NCBI RefSeq assembly: GCF_029227915.1
Contig: NC_079883.1
Span: 21,824,001 to 21,888,000, forward strand
Source of the DNA: Hydractinia symbiolongicarpus
Taxonomy: Eukaryota > Cnidaria > Hydrozoa > Anthoathecata > Hydractiniidae
Direction: 5' to 3'
Length of the DNA: 64,000 nt
Made by a program: the position numbers and the translations under genes. Under the pieces are notes generated by a model. It searched no databases. It saw nothing but the letters and a program-made list of their open reading frames with translations, and was not told where the DNA came from. Each line of letters opens with the position of its first letter. Within the stretch, counting starts at the first letter, position 1. This document shows positions 51,066 to 63,261 of this stretch, piece by piece.

Positions 51066-54000
51066 CGGTGACACCGGTCTGTATATTTATTTAAATTTGG
51101 CGCCATCTCATGATAACTAACTTTATCGTTTGAAGTTGGCAGTATGTTGTGGAAAAGGGACTTAAAACATGAAAAAATATTGTTGTTGGTTATGACAGAT
51201 ATTTCTTTAGTTTAAAGAAGTTTAAATGAAAATTATAAAATGCTGTTGCTACAATTTTTGTTGTTTACTGATAAGTATATCTAAAACCTACTTATTTTTA
51301 ACCCAGGACAGCCTTGAAAATTCTGTAAAAAGGTTGTTAGAAAGATATATAGATACTTAGTTGTGAAAGATAATTATTTATTTGTTATCAAAATAGTTAT
51401 CATATAGTAAGTTTTAGGATTTAGAAATCTATAATTTTTTTCTCTCGCCTAACATTTATTTTCTGGCTGCCACAAAATAATTTTTTGTTCGTCTCTCCTT
51501 TAAAGAATGCGAAATGGTAATCACATTTAGCTATTGTTTTGCTTATATTCAATGTCTAAATTTATACTGACTTTACAGGAAAATTGGAAACGAGTCGGAG
51601 AAAAGGAAAAATGCGGAATAAAAAATTGTGAATGTCCGTCCTTGTTTAAAAAATGCGGAATTAAAGTTTGCAAATTTCGCTAACACTAATTTCGAATTCT
51701 TTTCTACACCGCACTCATGTCTTGTCTGTCTGTTTATACGAAACAATTCTGGCAAGTAATTTACCTTTATTGGTAAAAGACAAGTTATTTATTTTCATGT
51801 AACGTCATAACAACAATAAATAGTAAAGCCATTGGACTATACTTATAACTCAAACTGAAAGCACTGCTGTGGAGATATTTTGCTGATCTTTTGATCTTTT
51901 TTTATATTATAATTTGATTATTAATTTAGGTTGTTGTAAGTAATCGTAATAAAATCTATTTGTACGGGAGGGGAGGGGGGAGTTATTACTATGATTCTAG
52001 GTGCAATGATAATGGTCTTTTCGCTTAAAGATACCCCTGGTTCTTGACTCACAGATCGATGGCGAGTATTTAAATATAGACTAATTGTTAGTTCGTGGAA
52101 AAATACATGGATTCGCCGGTCGTCAGATTTCCTCCTTTCATACATGTTTCCTGCACCGATTTTGCGTGGAAATATTGAAATTATTTAAAACCAAAAAATT
52201 CTTTATTCAGCGGATATTACACCGATGTAAAGTGTTGAATGAAAACAAATACAGCGGTCTACTCATAAGTCATTCAGCTAGGTCTTGAAAATAACGAAAA
52301 ATTCGCATGATTCATGGTGACAAACTTTGTTTGGTGGAAAGTGATAACTTTTGTTTATCAGAAGATAGCTAAGTTTTTTAAAAAAATAAGCAAACTTGTA
52401 TGAGCATTACTACCGCAATCATATTTACAAAACTTTCATATGCTTATCAGAAACATAGCAACTTTTCACAGAACAACAAAATGGCATCCTGTTGTTGAAT
52501 TTAAAATGACAAACCACTTCTTAAAAATTACGGAATACGAGAAAGAGTGGCAAAAACACCACAAAAACAAAATGTATTAGCATAAAAAAGGAAGTGGCAA
52601 GCTATATGTATTTACTTCCATGCATAAAAAAACAAAAATATGGTTTGGATATCTAAAAGGCTGAAAAAGCAACAGACATATTTTTGCTGATTTTGAAAGT
52701 GTCTATATTTACGTTGACTGTGTACAGTGCGTGTAGTTAAAAGAAGTTTACTTTCTGTAAGATATGGTTTAGGTACACAATGAAGAATTAAATTCTGCTA
52801 ACTTAGTTCTGTCTTCGCTAATATTTCTTGTCATACTGGGATTTATAGCAGAATATCCTTGATGTGCATATGAGAAATGACCACTAATAATTTTACTAGT
52901 TGTGCTGAATAAAACCTGCATCTGTAGGAAATAAATAATCAAAGAACTTAAATTAAAGTTTTGGACCTTTAATATACCAGTTTCTGTTGTTAGCCTTCTA
53001 GGTCCTCCCCACTCTTCACAAGTTTAATATATAACTGTATGTGTTAATGAAGATACCCTGCTCAACAATCTTAAACGCTCGATTACCTATGTTTGTGAAG
53101 CTACTATAAACTAGAGAGCATTTTTGTGCTAAAAAAAGATAAAAAAAGGAATATATCTGTAACGAAAAAAGTTACCATTTTCATGAATATATTCTCAAAA
53201 GTGATTAACCAGGACACTAAAAGTTTGTCTGTATTTTAAAAATTCCTTATGATATAAAGTGATTCACGAAAATAAAATGAACAAGCAACAAAAATAACAG
53301 TTGAACTTACTGAGAAAAGTTTTATGGCTGCTCCAAGCAGACGCGTTGCAGCGAAGTCACAAGAAGTGCCAACGCCTTGCTGAAAGAATAACAAATAAAC
53401 AAGTCTTGATTTTTCCCTTATGTAGTGGGGTAATCCCAAAGCTACTTTTGTATTATTGTTTGTATTATCATTTCTGGTTTTTACCAGCATTTACTTACAA
53501 TCTTTAATAAGAACATACAGGTTAACCCTAACCATTTTGAAGAGACAGACGACAGCTATTATTGTATGAGACTAGCCATCAGATCGTGAATAAATCTACG
53601 AAACTGTGCGCGTCAACGATCAACTTTCGGGGAATTACAAAACACCTTTTAATTATAGAGAAACCTGGTATATAGGATCAGTAAGTTGTCAGCGGTAAAA
53701 AATTGCGCATGTGCAAATGAACAATACAACCGTATTATCCTTATTTTCTATCTTTATATTGATGATGGTAAGACTGTCCGCACATGGTCTTGTTCTTACG
53801 GTGACCAAGAAGTGGATTAAGAAATCTTTGTTATTTAAACTTTTAAAAACGAAAAAAAAATTACATGCATATTTGCATAAAAATATTGTTAAAAACCGCT
53901 TTGATTTTTCCAAGGGTTATATTTGCATTTAAGCCCCAGGACGTATTGCAACCTCGTCCCCAGGCAATGACAGCCTATCCACAATTCATTTCACCGCATT

Positions 54001-54559
54001 TTTATCGTCTATCAACTCTCGTCGCAAAATCGTCGCAAAAAGGCTAATTCAGAGTGAAAGAATAAAAATAGAAATTAGTTCCTTTTTTCGCGTAAAAACA
54101 AGTGCACATTCTCACCTTTTTATGCTGTCAACGAAGGAGCATGCAACGAACAGCCATTTTAAAAGTTTTGTTGAAGAAAGGGAAAGTATTTTTTTACTGT
54201 TATCTCTTAATACTTTTTTAATTATTCTCGCTTTTAAATATTTTTTTTGTTTTTTACATGTTAGCATGAATATATATTTAGTTTTTTAGCCATGACTAAA
54301 TCTTAAACAAACCAATATTATTTTTTATAATTGAGGTAATTAATAACTTACAGATAACTAGCCAGTTTTTTTTTTATGTAATCTACTACTATAAACTGTA
54401 TTATTCTTTTTCGTATTATTGTATTTTTAAAGTTGCCACGAGAAACTTCAATAGGATTGTGACTGCGAGAACTTCACTAGATTTGAGACATACTGTGTCC
54501 TTGAACAAAAGTTCTACACCTGGATTCATGGCACAGTTCACTGGCTCTTGACCGCTTAA
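51066..54559. other. No gene recognised
   Basis: Mostly AT-rich. The plus strand near 51590-51682 encodes EKEKCGIKNCECPSLFKKCG-IKVCKFR in one frame, a duplicated CGIKxC phrase related to 45220-45247. A CCTCGTCCCCAGG terminus-like sequence lies at 53949-53961. No exon supported. Confidence 0.35.
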
Positions 54560-54564
54560 GTAGA

Positions 54565-54850
54565 CTTTAACCCTGTTAGTTCGGTCCGGGGTATTTCGAA
54601 CATGTATGACGGGGAGGTGGGGAGGAGAGACGCGTTTTCGCTCCTTCCCCCTCCATAACTTTTGACAGACTTGTCTAAATCGAATTATATTAGTACGTCA
54701 TGAAAGAAACAAATTGGTTGCCATAAATTTTTCTTTATGTCAGTTCTTTTTCTGTGACGTCATCGAAAGCTTGAAATTTGTCTAATATACCACTAAATAC
54801 TACCTAAAATTCTACTCACATTCTAAAGCGAATTTTTAATTCTGTTTAGG
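54565..54850. repeat. Non-autonomous element copy (GGTCCGGGG terminus family)
   Basis: Begins TTAGTTCGGTCCGGGGTATTTCG and contains ACGTCATgAAAGaAACAAA and TGACGTCATcGAAAGCTTGA. These blocks appear in the same order in the reverse complement of 58100-58384. Confidence 0.65.
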
Positions 54851-57112
54851 TATCTGACAGCCAAACAAAAGTTTTTGTAACATATTCTCTGTTTTCTTAC
54901 ATATTTGGCAAAAGTAAAGACTAAATACAGCGCTTTTTCCTGATTTTTAGGTAAAACTCGAAAAAAGTGTCGTTTCTTAAGAATAAAGAGGTTAGGTATC
55001 TTGTATTGAATATTGAGTTAGCCACACACAAAAAGTTTGAAGGTGTATAAATCTGCACTTGGTATTTAATATTTCTTATCACATTAGCTCAAATTAACCT
55101 GTGTTAACTCTAAGATAACTATTAAGGACTGTATCTTAAAACTATAGACTAATTGTTTATGAATATTACAGGAGTCTGTTTGTTTACAAAATGCTCAACA
55201 CTTGCCGAAATAGATGTATTCAAAAATATTTTCAAAATAACAACGAGATAGTGAATAACTACTGCCATATGCATATTGAATTGAAAACGGCGAAGAAACA
55301 CATTAACAAGCTGCAACGGTCCTTCCAACAAACAGTCTATAAAAGTCGGTATCAGAAAGATGTGAGCTTCCACTTTGTTATTATAAGGGTTGTGGTGCTT
55401 CTGAAGTTATTGGAATACAGTATAATCCCGTTTGGTCGTACCATGGGTAATTCAAACATTTGTACCCCTTGGATTTGACGACCCTAATGAAGACAATATA
55501 CTCCGTTTAAGTAGTACCCTTATAGCCCCAAAATTCGTCGTAATATTTTTCTCAATCTTTTTAGCAAAAAAGACCTATTGTAACTCGAACATTCTGAAAA
55601 CAGTATGTCAAATGATTTGAATTAGAAATCCAAGCATTGCAAATTTCAAAAAAAATCCCGCGGTTTTATGAGGGCGTTCATTTTTCTATTTCAACATGGC
55701 GTCACAACGCGGAAAGAAATGTAAAATACAATGTGAAGTCATTTCTATTTGATGAGTGTTAAATGATATAGAGAGTGGTTGATTAGTTCCCTGTTCCTTC
55801 TTTTAGCACTCACCTACAAGAATCCCCAAAGAGACATGATTATTTTCGTTTTCAGCAGATATTTTCAAAAGTCGTACTATTGGAGAAATTCCGAGTTATC
55901 GAGACTTATATCTCGGACATTAGTTAACTTCCTGTTTCCGCTGAGGTTCTGACTTAAAAGTCGAATTGTTTTGTCCATACGTACTTAAAAGATTTTAACA
56001 AGGCAAAATATGCACTTTCATTGTTTTTGTTTTTCGCGTACATAAACTTCACCAGAGCGAGGTGGTCCAAAATGTTTTGCGACATAACTTTTCAAGAGTA
56101 TGATTAAAATTCGCCAACTTCGTGAAAGTTTCTGTTGTCAAAAGTTTCTACGCCGAAACTATCTGATGTGTAATGATTGCACCGGGCGAAAACATGGTCA
56201 AATTCTGTCTTAGATAGCAGAAAGTAATTAGCTGACAGCTCTTTGTTGCACGAAAGAAATTTGCCAACTGCCATATTCAGTTGTTTACGGACAGGAAGAA
56301 AAACACAAATGTTTATACAATTATTTTTTTGTTTCTTGTGGCATCAGTATTGCATAACTTTTTTTCTTATATACTCTCATGTTTTCTGGTGTCCAGAACT
56401 TATATAACTTCTCAATGCAATGCAAAAATAATGTTGATAACCACTACAGTCTGGAAAATCTCTTATTCAAGCTGTAACACATAAATAGAAAATTGCTTAT
56501 TTCCTTTTTAACTTTAATTACTTACTTCTTTAAAATGAGGGAAGGGGAAAGACCCATTGCAGGCTCGGCGGAGCAATTTTGAAAGCAAAGGAGCTAAGTT
56601 ATTTATGCCGGGGGAGGGGGGGTCTATAGCCCCCCTGGCCTGCATTGGAAAAAAAATATGTGTATATATAGTTGTAAATATTGTACTTATTTTCTTTCTC
56701 CGTACGTTAATTTTTGTTCTACTCACGAGTTTTGTTCAGTCCACGATGCTGCCACCAAACTTCCTATCAAAAATGTTTCTTTGTCCAACAGTATCGAATC
56801 AGTTTCACCCTGTCAGATTTTCAACATTATTATCAACGTCAATAATAATAAAACAATTATTCTGCACCGCGTCATCGTTACACTCTTACAGTACTTACTC
56901 TTACAGTACGCAACATAAACAACGTTGCTAGTGGTGCAATTGCTGTTCTGTCTAATCCTAAACAAATTTCTAACTGCGGTCGTTGCAAAACATGTGAGCA
57001 ATGCTCTCTACACAACATTGTAATAACTTGTAACAGTATAACGAATAAAAAGTAAAAAATAAACGGTTTTTGATTTATTATTTATTCAATGATTAAAATT
57101 TTTTTAAAACTT
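54851..57112. other. No gene recognised
   Basis: At 56555-56650 a GC-rich stretch with GGGGGGGTCTATAGCCCCCC forms a short hairpin flanked by inverted CATTGCAGGC / GCCTGCATTGG (56548, 56638), probably a small foldback element. Nothing else is seen. Confidence 0.4.
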
Positions 57113-57664
57113 CGAACTTTTTTGCCCTCCAGCACCAACAGCTTTCCCATGTCACATATCCAAATAGCCACAGTTACAAAAAGTATTCAGGTTCATTATC
57201 CACCATCACAAGACCTTTGGCGAATCAGTACCGGTCGACAAGAGGACCAAAGCCCACAGAGGTATGCCTTGAGTGTGGACAACAGGGACACTGGATGACA
57301 CATTCTCCAGCCACCAACAACCAGTCAAGTGTCTGAAGAGAGTAAAAAAGATAAGCGTTTAACTTCTGTAATATCTGGTAAGGGAAGAATTAAGAACAAA
57401 TTTTAACCTTTAGAAGAATCATGAGCTAACATAAACTTCCATTTTTAAAATATGCAGTTTTTAAATAACATCATTGAACGAGGAATATTTTTTGTCACTG
57501 AAGAAGATACAGCCCTTTTAGAATCAGCTTCTGTACTAGAAACTTAGCTATAATTTCGCGGAGGAAAAACGACATATTTTGGATCTTAGATATGTTAATT
57601 CACATCTTAAAAAGAACTACATAAGTGTGATGACTGGCAGTGATTTAAAGAATTTACGAAAAAG

Positions 57665-58384
57665 GGGAAATTTTGTTCCCTTATCTTTTTGTTTCCTTAT
57701 TGCTATGTTATATGGCTATGAAACTTACTGGGTTTCAATATTTATCTATTAGACACCTGCATGCCAAATTTTTAGGTCCCATACCTTTCAGAGGCTTTGA
57801 TATTGACCATTACTCGAAACTACCCCTAAATATCTCTATGAAATCCTTATAATGGGGAAAATTTAATAAATCCTGTTAGAATTATCCTTAGAACTTGAAA
57901 CTGGCAACACAACTTTGTTTTATTAAAAAGAATCATTTTCCATAATTTGGACTTGGATTAACCCGATTTCCCGATTTTGTCGGATTTTACCCGAAAATCG
58001 GCAAAAACCGAATTTTCGGGCAATTTTTGGCAAATTTTTATGCGATCCCCGTAAAAGCCGGAAAATATGTTAAATAACTTTTATTTAACTTTCAGAAACT
58101 TCAAACAAAATGCAAAAATTCGCTCTGTAACAAAGTATTTAAATTTTAAGCAGATAGTGGCATTTTTAACAAATTTCAAGCTTCTAATGACGTCGCAGAA
58201 AATGTGCTGACGCAAGCAAAAATTTATTGCTGCTATTTTGTTCCTTTTATGACGTACTGTAAGTGTGCCAAGTTTGATTCAATTTGAACAACCCTATGAA
58301 AAATTATTAAGGGGGGGGGGGGGGGGGAGGGCGGATTCCGCCCCCCGGTCATAGTATGTTCGAAAAACCCCGGACCGAATAGGA
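57665..58384. mobile_element. Insertion nested in the DIRS RT domain
   Basis: Copy 1 reads continuously from GATGACTGGCAGTCATTCAAAGAATTTA to GGTTATCATCATCTAGATAT; in copy 2 about 720 bp separates the same blocks. The insert ends CCCGGACCGAATAGGATTAAG and its right 280 bp is an inverted relative of 54565-54850. It also holds GAAAATCGG/CCGATTTTC inverted motifs near 57960-58025 and a G17-type run at 58313. Confidence 0.65.
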
Positions 58385-59821
58385 TTAAGGAAGGTTATCA
58401 TCATCTAGATATTTACTAGGAATATCAGACGTACGTAGGTTTTTCGTGGAAAATTAACGGTAAAATCAAATCTTTTTTTTTCGCCGTATTACTGTTTGGT
58501 TTCACCACAGCTCCATATATATTTACGAAGTTATTTCGCCTTTTACTTTCTTTTTGGTAAAGTAGGGGTGTTAAAATGAACGTTTACTTAAACAACGCTG
58601 AGCAAGAGTCTTCGTATCCAGAATGTTATAAAGGTGCTTATTTAGTGAGAGGCCACTGTATAAGACAGTATTTGTAGTTAACGAAAAGAAATTGTGTTGG
58701 GAACTCGCCAAGAATTTAACATGGCTGGGACTCACCCTTAATTGTGATACAAACATTGTCCAAGTGTGTGAAAAAAGAGTTTCTTCTTTATTTGAAAGTA
58801 TCTCGAACGCAACCACACAGCCGCACATATTTGCAAGAAAATTATCTAATATTGTTTCTACAAAAATTGTTTTGGGTGACATTATTTGCTTAATGACAAG
58901 ATAAATCCATAGAATCATATTAAACAGGAGCTCATGGGATGTTACTTTCAATATATTCAATTTCCCAGATCTTTAAAAAGTCATAGAATGCTCACTTCTT
59001 TGGAACGAAACAAAAGTTCTTCTTGGCAAGAAATGAACCTATAGAGTTGGAGTTAGAGTCATTTAAAGAACAACTTCAGTACAAGTCTGTGTTATGGTTT
59101 ACTGATAATTATTTAGCTTTTAAAATAATTTTATCTGGGAGTAGTGAAACTCAACTACAAAGAATTTCATTAAAGATTAATTGAATTTAAGAGCTTATGA
59201 TGTCGATCTTATAACTAACTGGATACCCACATCGTTCAATGAAAACGCTGGTAAAATATCGGAAATTATAGATTACGACAATTGGGAGACTTCTCCAAAA
59301 TGTTTCCAGGTAGTTATTGCAAAATGGGGACCTTTTACAATTGATTGTTTTGCTACTTTTCAAAATAGGAAAAATGATAGATTCTATTTGAAATTTCTGT
59401 GTCAAGGAACTTTAGGCGCCGATGCATTTTGTTGTCCCTGGGTGCATGAATACAGCTACCTAGTGTCTTCAGTAAATTGCATTTCTAAAACCATTGACAA
59501 ATTTGACAAAGACGAAGTTAAAGGAGCGTTAGTGATTCCACTATGGAAATCATCCAATTTCTGGTCTTAGAACGAAAGATGAATTTAAACTATTTTTTTA
59601 AGACATTTTAATTTTTAATAACAATATTTTTAACTGTCTTAGACAAGGCGTTTCAGGATTCAGCATTTTAGAACGCAGTAGTTATATAGGAAATTTAATC
59701 GCCTTAAAGATTGATTCTACACGGTACAAGTAAACGGACATCAAAAAATAGGCACAGAGTGCCATTGATAAGGAAAAGCGCAAGGTGCGAGATTGGACGT
59801 TATATAAATCAGAATACGGCT

Positions 59822-59972
59822 CAAAAAAGCACAGGGTGCCAGAAGTTAAAAAACGTGCAGGATGCCAGAAGTTAAAAAAAGGCACATGATGCCAGAAGTT
59901 CATAAAGGCACAGGGTGCCAGAAGTTCAAAAACACGCAGGATGCCGGAAGTTAAAGACAGGGGTGCCAGAAG
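59822..59972. repeat. Minisatellite of GTGCCAGAAGTTAAAAA units
   Basis: Six units of about 23-28 bp, each with (A/G)TGCCAGAAGTT plus an A-rich spacer and CACAGG/CGCAGG. It lies between the RT/RNase H part and the recombinase part of DIRS copy 2. Confidence 0.8.
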
Positions 59973-60264
59973 TTATGACTTATTATTTTTATTTACTTTT
60001 AGCAGTTTTTCCAGAAAGTAACGGAATTTTCCATCAAGACTTACGTTCTTTATCACAATATCTGCTATGTCGGAAGCATCGCAAGCAAAGAACACGAATA
60101 AGAAATATTGTAATTATCAACGTCAATTCGAGAGATGGCGCTGTCAGTTCCTAGAAATTGAAGCATTTTCCGTAAAGCAAATTTACATCTCGCTTTACCT
60201 GGTATCGTTAATCCAATCTGGATCATCCGTGTCTGCTATAGAAAGTTCGTTTTTTGCAATTTAA

Positions 60265-61019
60265 CAATAAAACATCTATATACATAAGTCTTGACTGTTC
60301 ACTGTTATGGGAAAATAGTAAAAGATAGTTAAAGAAAATACGCAAAAGTCTAAAATAGCTGCCTACCTTTACTTAATTTTTATTTAATAATTCAAAAAAT
60401 CTTTAATGTAGTCAGTTGCATAAACATAATGCATAAAGCTACTTTTGCCTCTGAGCTGGCATGGTACTAGGTAGCTCAAAGTCACAGAATAAATATCATC
60501 CAGATATGTCCATCCCTCATCATCAGACATCAGAAAGGAGCTTCTGTTTTTTAATTGTTATTGTGGGGTCTTGTAAATCCAATTTAAAAAAATTGATCAA
60601 AACTTCCTCTTCTTTCACTTGCACTACTCATGACATTTTTTTGCATTTTCTTCAGTTCCAAGTTATGATTTATTCCACCCGAGATGTCTAGTTTTTACGA
60701 TGAACAACGTTGAGGAACCCTGGTTAAGTTAAAAAAAATGTGTTTTAGATTTTTGGCGCGGACATCAGCATATTTTAGCCCTCGAGTGCCACCCCCAGTA
60801 TCTATAGGAAAAAATCATCCTTAACGAAAATTATATCTTCCCGATTATCAGAATTCTATAGAAATTTAAGGTGTAGTTTTGAAGCATGGAATCCAGAAAA
60901 TTGGCACGCAGGTGTCCAAAAGGTAATTTCGTAAACTTGGTAAGAGTTTTAATAAAAAATGGCAGGGAAGAGAAGGGGGGAGGGCGATTCGCCTTTTAGA
61001 CCAAATAAGGTTGATATAG
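60265..61019. other. No gene recognised
   Basis: GGGGGGAGGGCGATTCGCC near 60978 resembles part of the GGTCCGGGG-type element (58315-58340), perhaps a third, diverged copy at 60760-61015. Confidence 0.35.
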
Positions 61020-61145
61020 ACACAAGTGGGTAGCCTGTGGATAAATGCATGGGTTGGCCTAATTTGTATATAGCATTTGTTTTTTGCTGTTTTTAGTAAG
61101 GCCGTAACACGACAAAAAACTGCGCAGAGACAGAGAGACTATTAT
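61020..61145. repeat. Inverted partial copy of the Helitron-like repeat
   Basis: GTGGATAAATGCATGGG and CTGCGCAGAGACAGAGAGA correspond to the reverse complement of blocks at 18760-18890. Confidence 0.5.
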
Positions 61146-61557
61146 TATTGAAAGAGATAATACTAGTTCTAAACTAAATTAAATGAATGGTTTAAAACAT
61201 TAAAAATTAAAGTTTGGAAAGATAATTCACTATTCAAATAATTTTAGCTGTATTTTTTCTGTTCATGCGACCCAGCGTTTATGCGGAATACACGAAACAA
61301 TTACTGATTTAGAGGGATTCAGAACTTTTTGCTACGAATGCACGAAATTAAAAAACTCGAAATATGTACGACATGCATAAATTAATTAGAAGGGGGGGGG
61401 GGGGGGGAGGGGGAGGTCGTAATTAATTTTAAAAGAATAAGAGATTGACCTACAACTAGCTGCGACAGGGTAAACTGTTGACATATTTTTTGAAAATTTT
61501 GACTCTTGCTTATGATGCCACAGTTTGTGAGACATTGGCTAAAATCACAATTGCCAA

Positions 61558-61606
61558 CAACCTCGATCTAAAGGGCTCTTTAAGAGCCCTGGGATCGAGG
61601 TTGAAT
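61558..61606. repeat. Hairpin with CAACCTCGATC arms
   Basis: CAACCTCGATCTAAAGGGCTC and GAGCCCTGGGATCGAGGTTG are inverted arms around TTTAA. The AACCTCG ... CGAGGTT ends recall the foldback elements at 2463 and 18492. Confidence 0.7.
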
Positions 61607-61919
61607 TGCGAATTCTTTAAAAAAAGAAAGTGCATAATATTTTCATCTGAACCATGGGATGAATATGGAAATTATGCAAGTTGTTTACGTTCGTTGTATT
61701 CACTATTTGATCTGTTTTTCAAGATTGTTAAAATTTCAATCCACCTCGTACCCAGGAGACTTGTTACGTTTTCTTGGGTTTTGACTTTAGCACGATACAC
61801 GAACATTCTTTTGGGTGGGGGAGGGCTGGTAAAAATACAAGTATGTTTTAAAAAGTTTAAAATATATTAATCAGTAAACAAACATTTAAAGAAAAGAAAG
61901 TATAGTTGTCGACCGGCCT

Positions 61920-62105
61920 AAGGGCGGTCTGTCATCAGTTGGTTAGGGCGGAATATTTCCCCTGACGTTATTTTCTTACTTTTTGTATGTTTGAGATGAC
62001 TATCTTCATCAGTCGCTACGGAGGGATGAGTTCTTGAAGCTGGTGACTAGTTTGTATCGGCGAATGTAACACAGTTGGGCAGGTCCACGCGCGTAGGTTG
62101 TTACA
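61920..62105. repeat. Interspersed repeat copy 2
   Basis: Same block order as 27810-28110 (GTCATCAGTTGGTTAG to CACGCGCGTAGG), without the extra internal segment. Confidence 0.7.
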
Positions 62106-62757
62106 ATTTTACTTAATAATTTATTCTATTTAAAACAGAAAAAGTTGCCTAGCGGTTGCAAAGTTGTTTCACCGTACTAGTTTGTATACATGCAAGAAAA
62201 TACATTTTCAAAACGATATTATTTTTTTGTTTATTTGGCTTGACTAGTTTTCCCCTGGATTGCTTTAGTGCCATTCAGTTTGGTTCCATGGATTTGCAAG
62301 ACAGCCTTGTTATCTTGTCGCTAGTGTTTCTCATATTAAATATATATCCATGTAATGAGTAACAGAATTTAAAACTAGGAATGATGCACTAAAGAAATAA
62401 TAAATATGATATCAAAATTGCATTTTGTTTATACGTCTTTTGTCAATACGCCTTGCCAATCTGTATTCGTAATTCTAATCCAGGCTATTTTTTTATTCAA
62501 TATATTTCAAAATTCAATATTTTTAACGACGATGAAAGCTACAAGTAAATATACTATTATCGTGTTCATTTAAGCACTAAGAACACGAACCAATGAAATT
62601 CACGACCCAACAAGTAATAGGAAACATAAATAGTTAATTGCGGTCAGCGAAAACTTTTAATTTTTGATTACTCTTTTTTGCAAATAGATTCTGTTTTGAA
62701 AACAGTCTTCATTGTGAAAAGATATTCTTCATATTGACTACGAACCTACGAAGTGCA
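62106..62757. other. Upstream region of the PAN-like gene, no gene
   Basis: AT-rich sequence, the presumed promoter/leader of the gene starting at 62758. No specific element supported. Confidence 0.35.
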
Positions 62758-63102
62758 ATGGCATCAAAAATGGCGCTTTTATTTTTAACACTCTTAATAT
62801 ATATCGTATGCATTAGTAAAGGAGAGATACTACGATTGTCTGAATGCAACAAGTTTTATGCGGTCTTTGATGTTGTATTCAACAATTTTCTTTTGGTAAA
62901 TACGACATATTCTTTGGTTAGAAACATCGAGCTGAATAAATGCTTGATCATATGCATGCAATATCCAAAGTGCAAATCATTCAGCTACATGTTTCATCAC
63001 TCACAATGCCGAATACACCATTCCACTAGAACTGACACTGGAAGTAACTTACAAAAGGAAAATGGATGGACACACTATGAAACCAATGAGAATGCAACGA
63101 AC
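62758..63102 (+). CDS. Secreted PAN/apple-like protein, first coding exon (115 codons)
   Basis: The preferred ATG at 62758 starts MASKMALLFLTLLIYIVCIS, a signal peptide; an upstream in-frame ATG at 62734 would bury the hydrophobic core. The mature part has LSECNKFYAVFDVVFN, NTTYSLVRNIELNKCLIICM, YPKCKSFSYMFHHSQCRIHH and ENGWTHYET. Known: PAN/apple domains have the order C...(V)xxxxxCxxxCxxxxxCxSFxY....xCxLxxxT, ending in a Tyr-rich strand; cysteines in SEC, NKC, IIC, PKC and SQC fit. The exon ends in phase 0 at GTGAGT (63103). Downstream exons (EGF, fibronectin or lectin domains in relatives) would be right of the window or were not found. PAN domains mediate protein or carbohydrate binding outside the cell. 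Confidence 0.65.
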
Positions 63103-63261
63103 GTGAGTAATCTAGAATGTTTTTTAAGGCCTTATTCGTTCGTGTGGATGAAATAATGTGCTTAATAATAATATAGTCAACGAGTACCATAGAGTTCTGT
63201 AAAAAATTATTTTATATTTACCTGGTAGACAAACAGGTTTACGAAATTTCAATACCGTAAT

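Larger units (their letters stand above)
57113..60264 (+). mobile_element. DIRS-type retrotransposon remnant (copy 2) with tyrosine-recombinase start
   Basis: Order on the plus strand: zinc knuckle CLECGQQGHWMTHSP (last Cys lost) at 57250; RT start GIFFVTEEDTALLESASVLE; insertion at about 57665-58384; GYHHLDI; NLTWLGLTLNCDTNIVQV, CEKRVSSLFESISNATTQPH, MTR-stop; IIDYDNWETSPKCFQ, WGPFTIDCFATFQNRKNDRF, CCPWVHEYSYLVSSVNCIS, GALVIPLWKSSNFW; QGVSGFSILERSS, LIALKIDS; and at 60067-60264 AKNTNKKYCNYQRQFERW, YISLYLVSLIQSGSSVSAIE, a SAM-like N-terminal domain of a tyrosine recombinase. Such an enzyme integrates DIRS circles; its catalytic R-H-R-Y part is missing. Closely related to 34640-36782. Confidence 0.78.

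Noticed and set aside
58571-58960. 129-residue minus-strand frame, also its twin at 35224-35655 on the plus strand
   Set aside because: Both are antisense shadows of the DIRS RNase H-like block, which explains why they resemble each other.
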